62,414 nt of DNA from NCBI RefSeq assembly GCF_001261915.1, contig NZ_CVRT01000040.1, positions 1 through 62,414 on the forward strand, written 5' to 3'. Source of the DNA: Halorubrum sp. SD626R. GTDB taxonomy: Archaea; Halobacteriota; Halobacteria; Halobacteriales; Haloferacaceae. How positions within the stretch are numbered: position 1 is the stretch's first letter; each line of letters opens with the position of its first letter. Both the position numbers and the translations under genes were made by a program. The notes under the pieces were generated by a model, which was not told where the DNA came from, ran no database searches, and saw only the letters and a list, made by a program, of their open reading frames with translations. This document shows, piece after piece, positions 33,830-42,478 of the stretch.

Positions 33830-35431
33830 TCACCGGATCGTCAGCAGGCGGCGCAGGATGTCGCCGTAGGCGGGCCGGGTGATCAGGACGCCGATCAGGA
33901 CGCCGAGGATGGTGAAGATCGCGAACCCGGAGAGATCCCCGAGCGAGAGCACCATGAGCGGCGACATCGCGACGATCGTCGTCGCGGCGGCGGCACCGAT
34001 GACCCAGAAGGCCCGGCGGAACCGGGAGTTGAACACCTTCCGGGAGTTCACCTCGCCCTCGCTCATCACCTCGTCGGCGATGATCACGAGGTCGTCGACG
34101 CCGGTCCCGACGACCGCGATGAAGCCGGCGATGACCGCCAGCTCGATCGGGTAGCTCACGAGGGCGGCGAAGCCGAGCAGCGCGTACACCTCCGCGAGCG
34201 CCGTGACGATCATCGGCAGCGCCACCGCGGGCTCGCGGTAGCGCAGGAACACCATCCCCGCGACCGCGAACACCGCGAGGATCCCCGTCACCAGCGAGTA
34301 GTTCTTGTAGTTCTCCCCCTGCGCGGCCGAGATGGTGCTGGAGGTCCCCTCGCCGCTGATGTCGAGCTCCGCCGGCAGCGCGCCGGCGCGCAGGTTGACC
34401 GAGATCTCCTGCGCCGTCGTGAACTCGGGCGTGGTCAGCTGGAAGTTCGCGGTGTCGGCCCACGAGCCGCTCGCCATGCTGTCGGCGAGCCCAGGGTCCA
34501 TCCCGAAGGAGTTGACGACTTCGCCGTTGACGGTGAGCAGGAGACAGGGGTTCGAGTTCTCGATCTCGCCCGTCTCGGGGTTGTACTGACAGCGGTCCGC
34601 CTCGGACTGATACGCCGAGGGGAAGCCGCGGTCGACGACCGCCTGCTGGAACGTCGCGGCGGGCGACTGCTGACCGCCGGAGGCGGTGTTTCTCACGTTC
34701 ACCGGCACGTACGAGCCCGTGCCGCGGTCCCGCTGCGAGGCCGTCCCGATGTTCTCGAAGTCGTCCTGGGTGAGCACCGCCTCGTCGACGGCGGTGCCGT
34801 TCCCGCTCGGGTACGCGATGTCGATCTGGACCGTCCCGCGCTCCTGGAGCAGCGAGACCACGTCGCTCCGGTTCTCGCCGGGCACCTCGACGAGGATGAA
34901 GTACTCGCCGGTGAGCGACTGGACCTGCTGGACGCTCCCGCCCGAGAGCCCCGCCTCGTTGATCTTCCCCTCGATGATGCTCTGGGTGAGGTCCCGGGTC
35001 TCGGCCGTCACGCCGGGGCGGACGCCCTCGTAGGAGTAGCCCGAGGCGTCCATCGCCGCCCGGAACTCGTCTTCGCTCACGGACGGGTCGGTGACCTCGA
35101 CCGCACGCACGTCCTCGTTTACGCTCGACCCCATGTCGCGGAGCTGCACGTCGTCGAGTTCGTCGGCGACCGCCTGTTCGACCGTCACGGGATCGTCGCC
35201 GCCGAAGTCGACGCCGGTGGCGGTGTACCCTTCGAGCGGGGCCCGGACGCGGGTGCCGCCCTCTAGGTCCAGCCCGTACTGGAGGTTGGTGATCCCCTGG
35301 CTGGCCTCGCTCTGGTTCTCGCCCGGCGCGGTCTCGGGGCCGAACTGCGGGGCGAACAGCGCGACCGACGCGCCGGCCACGACGACGACTAAGAGGAGGA
35401 TGCGCCAGTTGTTCTTGATCGGCTCAAGCAT
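33830..35431 (-). CDS. secD: Protein-export membrane protein SecD
   Basis: SecD with SecF forms a complex that aids late steps of Sec export. The 533-residue protein has one N-terminal helix (ILLLVVVVAGASVALFA), then LQYGLDLEGGTRVRAPLEG (the SecD D1 motif), a large extracytoplasmic domain of about 300 residues, and five C-terminal helices including YREPAVALPMIVTALAEVYA and AGFIAVVGTGVDDLVIIADE. The last keeps the conserved Asp pair. It follows secF with TGATG overlap (1 bp), so the order is secF-secD. Confidence 0.95.
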   Translation of the reverse strand: MLEPIKNNWRILLLVVVVAGASVALFAPQFGPETAPGENQSEASQGITNLQYGLDLEGGTRVRAPLEGYTATGVDFGGDDPVTVEQAVADELDDVQLRDMGSSVNEDVRAVEVTDPSVSEDEFRAAMDASGYSYEGVRPGVTAETRDLTQSIIEGKINEAGLSGGSVQQVQSLTGEYFILVEVPGENRSDVVSLLQERGTVQIDIAYPSGNGTAVDEAVLTQDDFENIGTASQRDRGTGSYVPVNVRNTASGGQQSPAATFQQAVVDRGFPSAYQSEADRCQYNPETGEIENSNPCLLLTVNGEVVNSFGMDPGLADSMASGSWADTANFQLTTPEFTTAQEISVNLRAGALPAELDISGEGTSSTISAAQGENYKNYSLVTGILAVFAVAGMVFLRYREPAVALPMIVTALAEVYALLGFAALVSYPIELAVIAGFIAVVGTGVDDLVIIADEVMSEGEVNSRKVFNSRFRRAFWVIGAAAATTIVAMSPLMVLSLGDLSGFAIFTILGVLIGVLITRPAYGDILRRLLTIR

Positions 35432-36312
35432 CAGCGCTTCACCCCCTCGAACTTGTACCAGCGGAGCAGCGAGACGTTCAGCAGGTACGTGTTCATCAGG
35501 TCGGCACAGAGCCCGACCGCGAGGATGATACCGATGTTCCGCAGGAGGTCGACGCCGAAGACGGTCGCGACGATCGCCATCACGATCATCGCGGCCATCG
35601 ACGTGAGCGTCATCGTGACCCCGGTCCGCATCGCGCGGCTCACCGACTCGTAGAAGTCGCCGGTCCGGCGCAGCACGGAGTTGTTCAACAGGATGTCGGA
35701 GTCGACGCTGTAGCCGATGATCATCAGCAGCGCCGCGATCGTCCCGAGCGTCATCTGGATCCCGAGGAGGTTCATCACCGCGACGGGGATGACCAGGTCG
35801 GAGAACGCCGAGGCGACCACCGCGATCGAGGGAACGAACGTCCGGAACAGCGCGAACACGAGCACGCTCATCCCGAGGAACGCCAGCGCGACGCCGAAGA
35901 CCGCGGTCCGCGCCGTGTCGCCCGCGAAGCTCGGGGACACCTGGTCGATCGCCGTCGTGGTCAGTCCCGCGTCGTCGGCCTGTTGCGCGAGCTCCTCCGC
36001 CAGCCCCTCGGGGTCGTCGTCGGCCGCCCGGAAGGTGACGACGAACACGTCGTCCGCGGGGATCGACCGGATCGAGTCGGGCTGCCTGTCGAACTCGGTC
36101 TCGATTCGTTCTTCGACGTTACCACCGTCGTCGGCGATCCGGAGCTCGACGCCGCCCGTGAACGCCAGTCCGAGGTTCGCCGGCGCTCCCGTGACGAGAT
36201 ACCAGCCGAGGATGATCGCGAGCGCGAGAACGAGGACCGCGAGCGGGATCGCCACGAGCTGCCGGTTCGAGTACTCGGTGTAGTTGACCTCCGGTACGTC
36301 GATCGCTACCAT
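35431..36312 (-). CDS. secF: Protein-export membrane protein SecF
   Basis: The 293-residue partner of SecD. It has one N-terminal helix, LGLAFTGGVELRIADDGG (the SecF-type GG motif), an extracytoplasmic domain to about residue 135, then five helices. These include VPSIAVVASAFSDLVIPVAV, MTLGTIAALLMIIGYSVDSD with the conserved SVDSDILLNN, and SRAMRTGVTMTLTSMAAMIV. A ggcttatt box 28 bp upstream marks the operon promoter. secD begins at its stop codon. Confidence 0.95.
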   Translation of the reverse strand: MVAIDVPEVNYTEYSNRQLVAIPLAVLVLALAIILGWYLVTGAPANLGLAFTGGVELRIADDGGNVEERIETEFDRQPDSIRSIPADDVFVVTFRAADDDPEGLAEELAQQADDAGLTTTAIDQVSPSFAGDTARTAVFGVALAFLGMSVLVFALFRTFVPSIAVVASAFSDLVIPVAVMNLLGIQMTLGTIAALLMIIGYSVDSDILLNNSVLRRTGDFYESVSRAMRTGVTMTLTSMAAMIVMAIVATVFGVDLLRNIGIILAVGLCADLMNTYLLNVSLLRWYKFEGVKR

Positions 36313-36382
36313 AAATAGCGGTTCCTGCGCGGGCGCGAATAAGCCTTCTCACTCGCCCGCGACCCGACCTCCCGAGACCGAC

Positions 36383-36913
36383 TCACGGCATGTACCGCAC
36401 GCTGACCACCCCCGGCTCGGAGCGGACCTCGACGCGGTTCACCCCGAGCCGGGCGGCTCTGGACAGCGTCGCCTCGCGATCCTCGATCACGTCGGCGACC
36501 GCGTCCTCGGTGTCCGCCTCGGGCGGCGTCAACACGTGGACCTCCCCCTCGCCCGCGCGGGGCTCGCGGGCGAGCTCCCCCGTCGGCGTCTCCGCCGCGA
36601 GCTCGCGCTCGTGGACGGTCGGCGGCTCCTCGCTCTCTTCGATCGAGAGCTGCCGCCGCTCCGCCACCTCGATCACCCGGTACGTGACCTCCATCGGCGG
36701 GTCGGGCGCGACGGTCGCCTCGATCGCGTCGTCGACGTCGAGTCCGGGGTTCGAGCTCAGCGTGTGGACCTGCCCGTCGTGAACGTCTTTCAGCACCGCC
36801 GAGTCGCTCTCGACGTGCGTGACGAGGAACGTGCTCTCCTTCCCGTCCGCGGTCTCCGTCCCGTCGGCGTCTCCCGCCATGTCCGCGTCGGTCCGCTCCG
36901 GCTCGTCGGTCAT
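36383..36913 (-). CDS. DUF5812 family protein
   Basis: A 176-residue haloarchaeal protein. After a 25-residue acidic leader, STFLVTHVESDSAVLKDVHD and GQVHTLSSNPGLDVDDAIEA look like a small beta-barrel of OB or S1-like type, then PPMEVTYRVIEVAERRQL. The C-terminal half (LSRAARLGVNRVEVRSEPGV) is a second small unit. The pattern fits DUF5812, which has no known function. Confidence 0.8.
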   Translation of the reverse strand: MTDEPERTDADMAGDADGTETADGKESTFLVTHVESDSAVLKDVHDGQVHTLSSNPGLDVDDAIEATVAPDPPMEVTYRVIEVAERRQLSIEESEEPPTVHERELAAETPTGELAREPRAGEGEVHVLTPPEADTEDAVADVIEDREATLSRAARLGVNRVEVRSEPGVVSVRYMP

Positions 36914-36958
36914 TACCCCGTGGTAGGCGACCGACCCTTTTCGGGGTTTCGAGGCGCG

Positions 36959-37543
36959 TCAGTCGTCGTCGATCGCCGTATCGTCCGCCGAAGTCGGCGG
37001 CTCGCCCGTGCCGCCCGCGTCGTCGGCCGCGCCGTCGTCGGTCACGCGAAGCCGGTAGTGGACCGCGAACACGACGGCTGCGGCGGCGACCGGGGGGACG
37101 ATCCCGGCGGGCCGCGGGAGCGCGTAGAGGGCGCCGACGACCGCGGACTCGGTCGGCTCGCGGAGCTCCGCGGGCGCGGAGATGACGAGGCCGGCGTACA
37201 GCGAGGCGAGGAAGAGGAAACCGCCGTACGCCAGCTTCCGGTCGTACCCCGGCTTCACCGGGTCGCCCCGTCGGTGACGGCGCGCGACGAACAGCAGCGG
37301 CGCGAGCAGCGGCGCCACCGCGGCGAAGCCGGCGATCACGTACAGCGACCGCGAGAACAGGAACGTGCCGCCCTGCACGTCGGCCGTCTCCGCCATCCAG
37401 ACGACGAGCGCGAGGGTGACGACCGTCGCGATCAGCCCGGCCGCGAGCGCGCCGACGACCCCGTACACGCGCATGGTCCACGAGTCGGTGTGCCGGATCG
37501 CGTAGGGGATCGCGCCGAACACCCCGCGGTAGCTGTCTGCCAT
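36959..37543 (-). CDS. Haloarchaeal four-to-five-helix membrane protein
   Basis: A 194-residue membrane protein with helices near 25-48 (VYGVVGALAAGLIATVVTLA), 64-86 (SLYVIAGFAAVAPLLAPLLF), 105-121 (YGGFLFLASLYAGLVISAP) and 145-163 (GIVPPVAAAAVVFAVHY), then an acidic disordered tail. No recognised domain. A gtttaattc box upstream of the ATG supports the start. Confidence 0.72.
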   Translation of the reverse strand: MADSYRGVFGAIPYAIRHTDSWTMRVYGVVGALAAGLIATVVTLALVVWMAETADVQGGTFLFSRSLYVIAGFAAVAPLLAPLLFVARRHRRGDPVKPGYDRKLAYGGFLFLASLYAGLVISAPAELREPTESAVVGALYALPRPAGIVPPVAAAAVVFAVHYRLRVTDDGAADDAGGTGEPPTSADDTAIDDD

Positions 37544-37624
37544 CGCCGCAGTTAGGGCCGACGGCGAATTAAACCCCTCGTCAGCGGACGTGAGCTTTTA
37601 GCCCCGGCGACGGGACCACCCCAC

Positions 37625-38281
37625 GTGGGCCTGTACGACGCGTACCTCGCCGTCGGCCACCGACTCCACGACGGGGAGCCGCCGGCACACGTCGCGATCG
37701 TCGTCACCGAGCGCGACCTCCTCGTCGACGGCGCGTTCGACACCCTCGCCGAGGCGCTCGGGTGGGCGCTGGAGTACGGCGCCGAGCGCGTCACCGTCTC
37801 GGTCTCGGTGCTCGACGAATCCGTGGTCCCCACGCTCACGCGCGAGCTCCGTCGACTCGACGCGCCCGCCCCGTTCGTCGTTCGGGGTCCGGACGACGCG
37901 GCCGTCGCGGAGGGCACCGACGGCGACGGGGATGAGGGCGCCGATGCCGGCACCGCCGACGCCCCTATCAGAATCACGGTCGGGCTCGGCGGCAAGGCGG
38001 AGTTCGCGGCCGCGGTCCGCGAGATCGCGAGCGACGTCGACGCCGGGGCGCTCGATCCGGGGTCGATCGACGCGGACGACGTCACGGACCGGCTCGTGTT
38101 CCCGGAGGAGCCGGACCTCGTGATCAAGACGGGCGCGGAGCGGCTCTCCGACTTCGCCATCTGGCAGTCGGTGTACGCCGAGCTCTACTTCACCGACGTG
38201 AACTGGCGCGATTTCAGGAGACGGGACTACCTACGCGCGGTCCTCGACTTCCAGGACCGACAGCGCCGGTTCGGTCGGTGA
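37625..38281 (+). CDS. Divergent UppS-like (cis-prenyltransferase family) protein
   Basis: A 218-residue protein whose C-terminal third is clearly UppS-like: PDLVIKTGAERLSDFAIWQS, AELYFTDVNWRDFRRRDYL and FQDRQRRFG, the diphosphate-binding RxS region and dimer end. The N-terminal motif with the catalytic Asp (MDGNxRWA in active enzymes) is replaced by HVAIVVTERDLLVDGAF, and the central helices are shortened with an acidic insert (about 98-118). It may be a non-catalytic subunit of a polyprenyl diphosphate synthase. GTG start at 37625, where family similarity begins. Confidence 0.8.
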   Translation: MGLYDAYLAVGHRLHDGEPPAHVAIVVTERDLLVDGAFDTLAEALGWALEYGAERVTVSVSVLDESVVPTLTRELRRLDAPAPFVVRGPDDAAVAEGTDGDGDEGADAGTADAPIRITVGLGGKAEFAAAVREIASDVDAGALDPGSIDADDVTDRLVFPEEPDLVIKTGAERLSDFAIWQSVYAELYFTDVNWRDFRRRDYLRAVLDFQDRQRRFGR

Positions 38282-38326
38282 GCGATTCGGCCGGTGAGCG
38301 GTTCTGGAACGTCGGCCGGCCGCGCC

Positions 38327-39493
38327 CTACCAGACGAACCGGAACAGCAGCGTGAAGGTGACGAGCGCCCCGACGGTCGAGAGGATCGGGACGACGTTTT
38401 GCATCAGGACGACGCGCGCGCTCGTGCTCGGGTTGAACAGGTCCGACGCTGAGGGGACGTCGGTGGGGTCGCCCTCGCCGATCGGGGCCGTCTCGTCGGC
38501 CTTCAGCGCGCCGACGGACACCTTCGGCTCCTTCTCGCCGCTGATCCCCTGTCTCACCGTGACGCTCCGCGTCGCGCGCCCCCAGCCGAGCCCGACGATC
38601 GACATCGTCGCGATGATGACGAACGACGCCGGGATTCCGACCGCAGAGAGGCTGATGACGATCCCGGAGGAGACGCATGCGACGACGATCGCCGCGGTCA
38701 GCGGGAGGTCGGTGATGTCGTTGCCGAGCGTGTCGAGCGTCCGCCGCGCGATCGTGAACGCGCCGACCGCGACCGCGGCGCTCCCGAGCAGGATCATCGG
38801 CGTCATCTCGACGTTGTCGAGCGCGACGAGCGGCGCGATCGCGTTCGCGATGTTCGAGGTGCCTGACGAGAAGGCCATCAGGCAGCCGATGGCGATGACG
38901 ACGAACCCGCCCACGAGCTCGCGCCGGGTCGTGTTGGGACCCGGGACGGGCTTCGGGATCGGGCCGGAGCGGTCGAACTCGAACAGCGCCCCCTCCGTGC
39001 TGTCGATCGCCACCCAGCTGTCGATGGCCGGGTAGAAGTAGCGCCCGACGACCCCGGAGACCCAGAAGCCGATGATCGGTGCGACGATCCACCAGATGGC
39101 GATCTCGCCCATCACCGCCCGGTCGAGGGTGCCCGTCGCGAGCCCGAGCCCCGCGATCGCACCGACCGCCGTCATCGAGGTCGACGCGGGGACGCCGGCG
39201 AAGTTCCCGACGAACAGCGCGCCGCCGATGAAGAAGAGGACGACAATGCTCGTCTCCAGCGTGAACACGCTGCCCCCGGTGACGAGGTCCTCTCCGAGCG
39301 TCGTCACGACGCGCTGCCCGAGCGTGCCGGCGCCGACGAAGAAGAACACCGACATCAGCGCCGCGGCGCCGGACTTCGAGAGCACTCCGGAGCCGACGGC
39401 CGGCCCGAACGCCGGACCGGTCGTGGCACCACCGATGTTGTACCCGACGAACGCCGCGACCACGAACCCGACGAGAAGTAAGGCCTCAACCAT
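38327..39493 (-). CDS. Inorganic phosphate transporter, PiT family
   Basis: A 388-residue cation/phosphate symporter. Duplicated PiT motifs are seen: VGYNIGGATTGPAFGPAVG in the first half and AFSSGTSNIANAIAPLVALD in the second, the GANDxxN-type sites. GVPASTSMTAVGAIAGLGLA is also typical. A soluble loop with acidic residues lies at about 295-345. The start at 39493 is chosen over the ATG at 39514 because a gtttaa box sits about 31 bp upstream of it. Confidence 0.92.
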   Translation of the reverse strand: MVEALLLVGFVVAAFVGYNIGGATTGPAFGPAVGSGVLSKSGAAALMSVFFFVGAGTLGQRVVTTLGEDLVTGGSVFTLETSIVVLFFIGGALFVGNFAGVPASTSMTAVGAIAGLGLATGTLDRAVMGEIAIWWIVAPIIGFWVSGVVGRYFYPAIDSWVAIDSTEGALFEFDRSGPIPKPVPGPNTTRRELVGGFVVIAIGCLMAFSSGTSNIANAIAPLVALDNVEMTPMILLGSAAVAVGAFTIARRTLDTLGNDITDLPLTAAIVVACVSSGIVISLSAVGIPASFVIIATMSIVGLGWGRATRSVTVRQGISGEKEPKVSVGALKADETAPIGEGDPTDVPSASDLFNPSTSARVVLMQNVVPILSTVGALVTFTLLFRFVW

Positions 39494-39599
39494 ATACTCG
39501 CTACAACACGGCACGACCGGTTAAACGAACAGGTTCGCGCCTACGACGGTGGAGCGTTCTCGCGGCCCGGCCACCGGCTTCGCGAGTTTGGCGCTACCT

Positions 39600-39904
39600 A
39601 GCGAATGTGGTTCGCAAAATGCACCGGCCGAGACTCCACGCGAGCAGAGAGGGACCGGAGGTCCCTCTTGCAGCCGGCGCGTAGCGCCGGCGACGAAGCG
39701 AACGTGGAGTCAGGGCGGTGCACGACCGAGGGGAGTTCGTCGAACGGAGTGAGACGAACGCCGACTGACGGAGTCAGTCGGAAGTGCACCGGCCGAGATT
39801 TGAACTGCGGAAAGACGGTCCTGCTCGCTCACTCCGCTCGCTGCGCGGGCTGCGTCTTTCTAAGTTCAAATCGCTCGGTGATTTCTCTCACTTCGTTCGA
39901 GAAA
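39600..39904. repeat. Partial tRNA-Gly 3' ends and nested inverted repeats
   Basis: Downstream of tRNA-Gly, its 3' end recurs at 39785-39806 (22 bases, TGCACCGGCCGAGATTTGAACT on the plus strand) and 39620-39633 (14 bases). Between them are inverted repeats: GACTCCACG with CGTGGAGTC; gttcgtc with gacgaac; actgac with gtcagt; AAAGACG with CGTCTTT; and AGATTTGAACT-like with AGTTCAAATC, which mirrors the T-arm. No gene is seen in 39494-39904. Confidence 0.8.
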
Positions 39905-39975
39905 TGCACCGGCCGAGATTTGAACTCGGGTTGCAACCATGGCAAGGTTGCGTGATACCACTACACTACCGGTGC
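39905..39975 (-). tRNA. tRNA-Gly (anticodon GCC)
   Basis: A complete 71-nt cloverleaf: acceptor GCACCGG/CCGGTGC, anticodon stem CAACC/GGTTG with loop TTGCCAT (GCC), T-arm CCGAG-TTCAAAT-CTCGG, discriminator A. CCA is not encoded. A ggtttaag TATA box lies about 37 bp upstream (40009-40016). The IS element ends just beyond that box. Confidence 0.97.
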
Positions 39976-40017
39976 GTGCTTCGCATTCGGTGGATGGTCG
40001 GAGGATCACTTAAACCT

Positions 40018-40150
40018 TTGACTTCCTCCCACGGCTTCAGCCGTGTGATTCCTCCGGTGGGGATGCTGGCTATATCGCGCCCACGGAGGCAAGTTTCCCA
40101 TCATCGGTACTCCGGTTTGTGCGCTTCTCGTTGGGACTTGCCCTCTCAGG
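40018..40150 (-). ncRNA. Possible omega-RNA region at the 3' end of tnpB
   Basis: TnpB guides are made from the 3' end of tnpB and the right end of the element. Here that region holds the hairpin CACGGCT-TC-AGCCGTG (40030-40045), followed on the minus strand by GGGAGGAAGTCAAAGG. By analogy the guide part would read the flanking tRNA-Gly promoter DNA. Boundaries are approximate. Confidence 0.4.
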
Positions 40151-41368
40151 AGAGTGTGATAGCTCCGACCAGTTGTGGTCGTCCCACTTGAGACGCACGG
40201 GCCGAGCCATCGACCCAACGGATTCACCAGCCTGTCGTTCGAGGAACGTACGAGACGCGCACAGATCGGCGTGAGCTTCGTGACCGCACGGACACCGAAA
40301 CAGGTCACCGTCTCTGTCTGTGGCGTCCCGCTCGCCACACACCGGGCACGTTCGGGTTGTGTCGGCTTCTGACCGCACCTCGACAGTGATGCCGTATTCC
40401 TCGGCAGCCTGCGAGAGTTGTTTGATGAACGCCCGAAATGCCCAAAACTGGTGCGTTTTCGCGTTCACTTCGGCGCACCAGTGCGTCGAGAGAACGTCGG
40501 TAAGGTCACCCACGTACACCGTGGCGACCCCTTCGGCGTAGAGTCGGTCCAGCAGGTCTCGAACTAGTGCATCCTGTGCGTGGTCGCGCCGCCGTGTCCG
40601 TTTGCGATACAGTCGCCGTATCCGCCGACTGCTGTATCGTCCCTCGCGGAGTTTCGACTGTAGACGAGCGATTTCGTCGGTCGTCTCGCGGAAGCGGTCG
40701 AACAGGTCGCGGCCTTCGTAGAGGTATTGCTGGCCGGTCGTGCTAGTACAGGCAACGAGATTATTGGCGCCCACGTCCAGCGCGGCTTCGTGAGAAGCCA
40801 GTGGTGAATCCTGTCGAGAATCAGGCACAGTAACAGGCTGAAAGGCCCTGAACGTGTCGTCTATCTCGTCGTACTGTATCTCCAAGCGTCCCTGTTGGCC
40901 GTCCCATTTCGGAGCGCCGCAGACTTCGAGGCGGAGCCGGTCGTGATAGCCCAAGCCGTACTCGTCTTTCAGGGCGTGGCCGACTGGTATCTCGACTCGT
41001 GACCGTTCGCCAGTTTCCAGTGTGTACTGGTCGTTGCGGATGAACGTGCGTAGCTCGCGGCCATCCTCCTCGTTGCCCCAGTAGCCCGGGGCAGCAGTGT
41101 CCTCGCCGTTGTCGCAGGCGGCGAAAAACGACTTCCATGCCGATTTGTTTTTCCGAATGGTCTGCTGTGCGGTTGCAGAGCCGAGAACGTCGACGTACTG
41201 TTTCCGGTAGTCGGTAGTATCCCACACGGATTCGCCGTCGAAGAATTGCTGGCGGCGCTCGTAATTCAATTCGTTCCACAGGCTCGCAGAAGCATCCAAC
41301 AGGTCCAGCAGTAGCCGCTTGTCGTCGTCAGATAGCGGGCGTACCGCGAACGTGTTGGTTCGCCTCAC
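40070..41368 (-). CDS. TnpB-family RNA-guided nuclease-like protein (IS1341 type)
   Basis: A 432-residue TnpB. It has an N-terminal helical region ([20 protein letters not shown]), the first RuvC Asp in [11 protein letters not shown] (D198), a CPVC...CPCG zinc finger near 350, and the last RuvC Asp in HADLCAS (D368). The middle catalytic Glu appears to be Gly: [10 protein letters not shown] (G287) aligns with the VVEDL motif of active TnpB. I recall the same VGDLT in other haloarchaeal members. The GTG at 41368 starts [12 protein letters not shown]; the longer frame to 41446 overlaps the divergent ORF. Confidence 0.9.
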   Translation of the reverse strand: MRRTNTFAVRPLSDDDKRLLLDLLDASASLWNELNYERRQQFFDGESVWDTTDYRKQYVDVLGSATAQQTIRKNKSAWKSFFAACDNGEDTAAPGYWGNEEDGRELRTFIRNDQYTLETGERSRVEIPVGHALKDEYGLGYHDRLRLEVCGAPKWDGQQGRLEIQYDEIDDTFRAFQPVTVPDSRQDSPLASHEAALDVGANNLVACTSTTGQQYLYEGRDLFDRFRETTDEIARLQSKLREGRYSSRRIRRLYRKRTRRRDHAQDALVRDLLDRLYAEGVATVYVGDLTDVLSTHWCAEVNAKTHQFWAFRAFIKQLSQAAEEYGITVEVRSEADTTRTCPVCGERDATDRDGDLFRCPCGHEAHADLCASRTFLERQAGESVGSMARPVRLKWDDHNWSELSHSPERASPNEKRTNRSTDDGKLASVGAI

Positions 41369-41389
41369 GACGATAGATGTTTGTAGATG

Positions 41390-41414
41390 TGTGTCTAAAT
41401 GTCTTTTGGACACA
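41390..41414. promoter_or_regulatory. Inverted repeat between tnpB and the divergent small gene
   Basis: TGTGTC (41390-41395) and GACACA (41409-41414) are inverted around 13 bp, with a TATA-like tctaaatg inside. It lies immediately before the ATG at 41416 and about 22 bp from the tnpB start, a good place for the small RHH-like protein to bind. Confidence 0.4.
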
Positions 41415-41415
41415 A

Positions 41416-41559
41416 ATGCGCCCGAACATCGACATATCACACACACTGAATGGAAGAGTGAAAGACCTCGCCAAACAGAAAGATATGGCCCTTGATGAAG
41501 CTTACCGGGAGATTATCGAAGCGGGTCTGGACGCGGTGGAACATCCAGACGAGTCGTAG
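41416..41559 (+). CDS. Small ribbon-helix-helix-like protein of the IS element
   Basis: A 47-residue protein: a short strand ([20 protein letters not shown]) followed by helices ([18 protein letters not shown]), the pattern of CopG/Arc-type ribbon-helix-helix repressors. It is divergent from tnpB and preceded by an inverted repeat. It may repress tnpB or its own gene. The in-frame ATG at 41377 would add 13 residues unlike the family, so 41416 is preferred. Confidence 0.6.
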   Translation: MRPNIDISHTLNGRVKDLAKQKDMALDEAYREIIEAGLDAVEHPDES

Positions 41560-41693
41560 TGCGTGGTTTGCTACGATGTGCTGTCGGTTGGACCCACCCC
41601 TGAAAGGGTGAAATTCCGCTCGCTACATGTCACATCCGAGCGATCGCGGACAGATGGTGCAGATTCGGGTAAGGCGACGGGGTTCCGATCGAC

Positions 41694-42419
41694 CTACTCC
41701 CCGCGAGCCGCCGCGATCTCACCGCCGTGCGCCCGGACGAGGGCGGCGAACGCCTCGGCCTCCGCGTCCTCTTGGATCGCGTCGTCGCGGCGGTCGCGCA
41801 CCCGACGCTTGATCGCGCGCACCGCGTCGGGCTCCCCGGTCGCGATCGCATCGGCGACGGCACGCGGGTCGTCGACGACGCGGGAGACGAGCCCGGTTCG
41901 GAGCGCCTCGTCGGCGTCGAGGACGCGGCCCGAGAGCGCGAAGTCGAGGGCGTCGCCCTCGCGCATCACCCGCGGGAGTCGGACCGTGCCGCCCCACGCG
42001 CCGAACAGCCCGAACTCGACGCCCGGCTCGGCGAACGTCGCCGCCGGGGTGGCGACCCGGACGTCGGCGGCGAGCGCGATCTCGACGCCGCCGCCGCGGG
42101 CCGCGCCGTCGATCCCGCAGACGACGACCGTGTCGGCGCCCGCGATCGCTGCAGCGGTGCGCTGGCCCTCCCGGGCGAACGACTCCGGCGTGTCCGCGTC
42201 GCCGCTGGGACCCTCCGCGTCGGCGAGTGCGGCGACGGCGTCGAGGTCGGCGCCGGCACAGAAGGCGTCGCCGGCGCCGCGGAGGTACGCGACGGGCGCG
42301 TCGGCGTCGGTGACGGCGCGTCGGAGCGCGCGCAGGTCCTCGGGCCGGAGCGCGTTCCGGCGCTCGGGGCGGTCGATCGTGACGACGCGGACACGGTCGT
42401 CGGTGCGGGTGCGGATCAC
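41694..42419 (-). CDS. Enoyl-CoA hydratase/isomerase family protein
   Basis: A 241-residue crotonase-fold protein: VRVVTIDRPERRNALRPEDL, the oxyanion-hole strand GDAFCAGADLDAVAAL, GAARGGGVEIALAADVRVAT and GVEFGLFGAWGGTVRLPR. The usual catalytic Glu in the FxxPEI segment is Gly here (FAEPGVEFG), so it may be an isomerase or act on an unusual acyl-CoA. The GTG at 42419 starts VIRTRTDDRVRVV; the frame upstream overlaps the promoter of the divergent gene. Confidence 0.85.
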   Translation of the reverse strand: MIRTRTDDRVRVVTIDRPERRNALRPEDLRALRRAVTDADAPVAYLRGAGDAFCAGADLDAVAALADAEGPSGDADTPESFAREGQRTAAAIAGADTVVVCGIDGAARGGGVEIALAADVRVATPAATFAEPGVEFGLFGAWGGTVRLPRVMREGDALDFALSGRVLDADEALRTGLVSRVVDDPRAVADAIATGEPDAVRAIKRRVRDRRDDAIQEDAEAEAFAALVRAHGGEIAAARGE

Positions 42420-42478
42420 GGCGTCGTATCCCGGTCGTTTCCAAAGGTCTTTGCCCTTCGCTCGACTACCTGACGGCA

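Larger units (their letters stand above)
40018..41620 (-). mobile_element. IS1341-type (IS200/IS605 superfamily) element with tnpB only
   Basis: The element carries tnpB and a short divergent ORF but no Y1 transposase tnpA, so it would depend on another element to move. Subterminal hairpins mark the ends: 40030-40045 at the right end and CACCC-CTGAAA-GGGTG at 41595-41610 at the left end. There are no terminal inverted repeats or target duplication, as expected. Codon use is less GC-biased than the flanks. It sits directly upstream of the tRNA-Gly promoter. Confidence 0.82.

Noticed and set aside
39600..39900. Additional tRNA genes
   Set aside because: The copies cover only the 3' end of tRNA-Gly; no anticodon arm is present.
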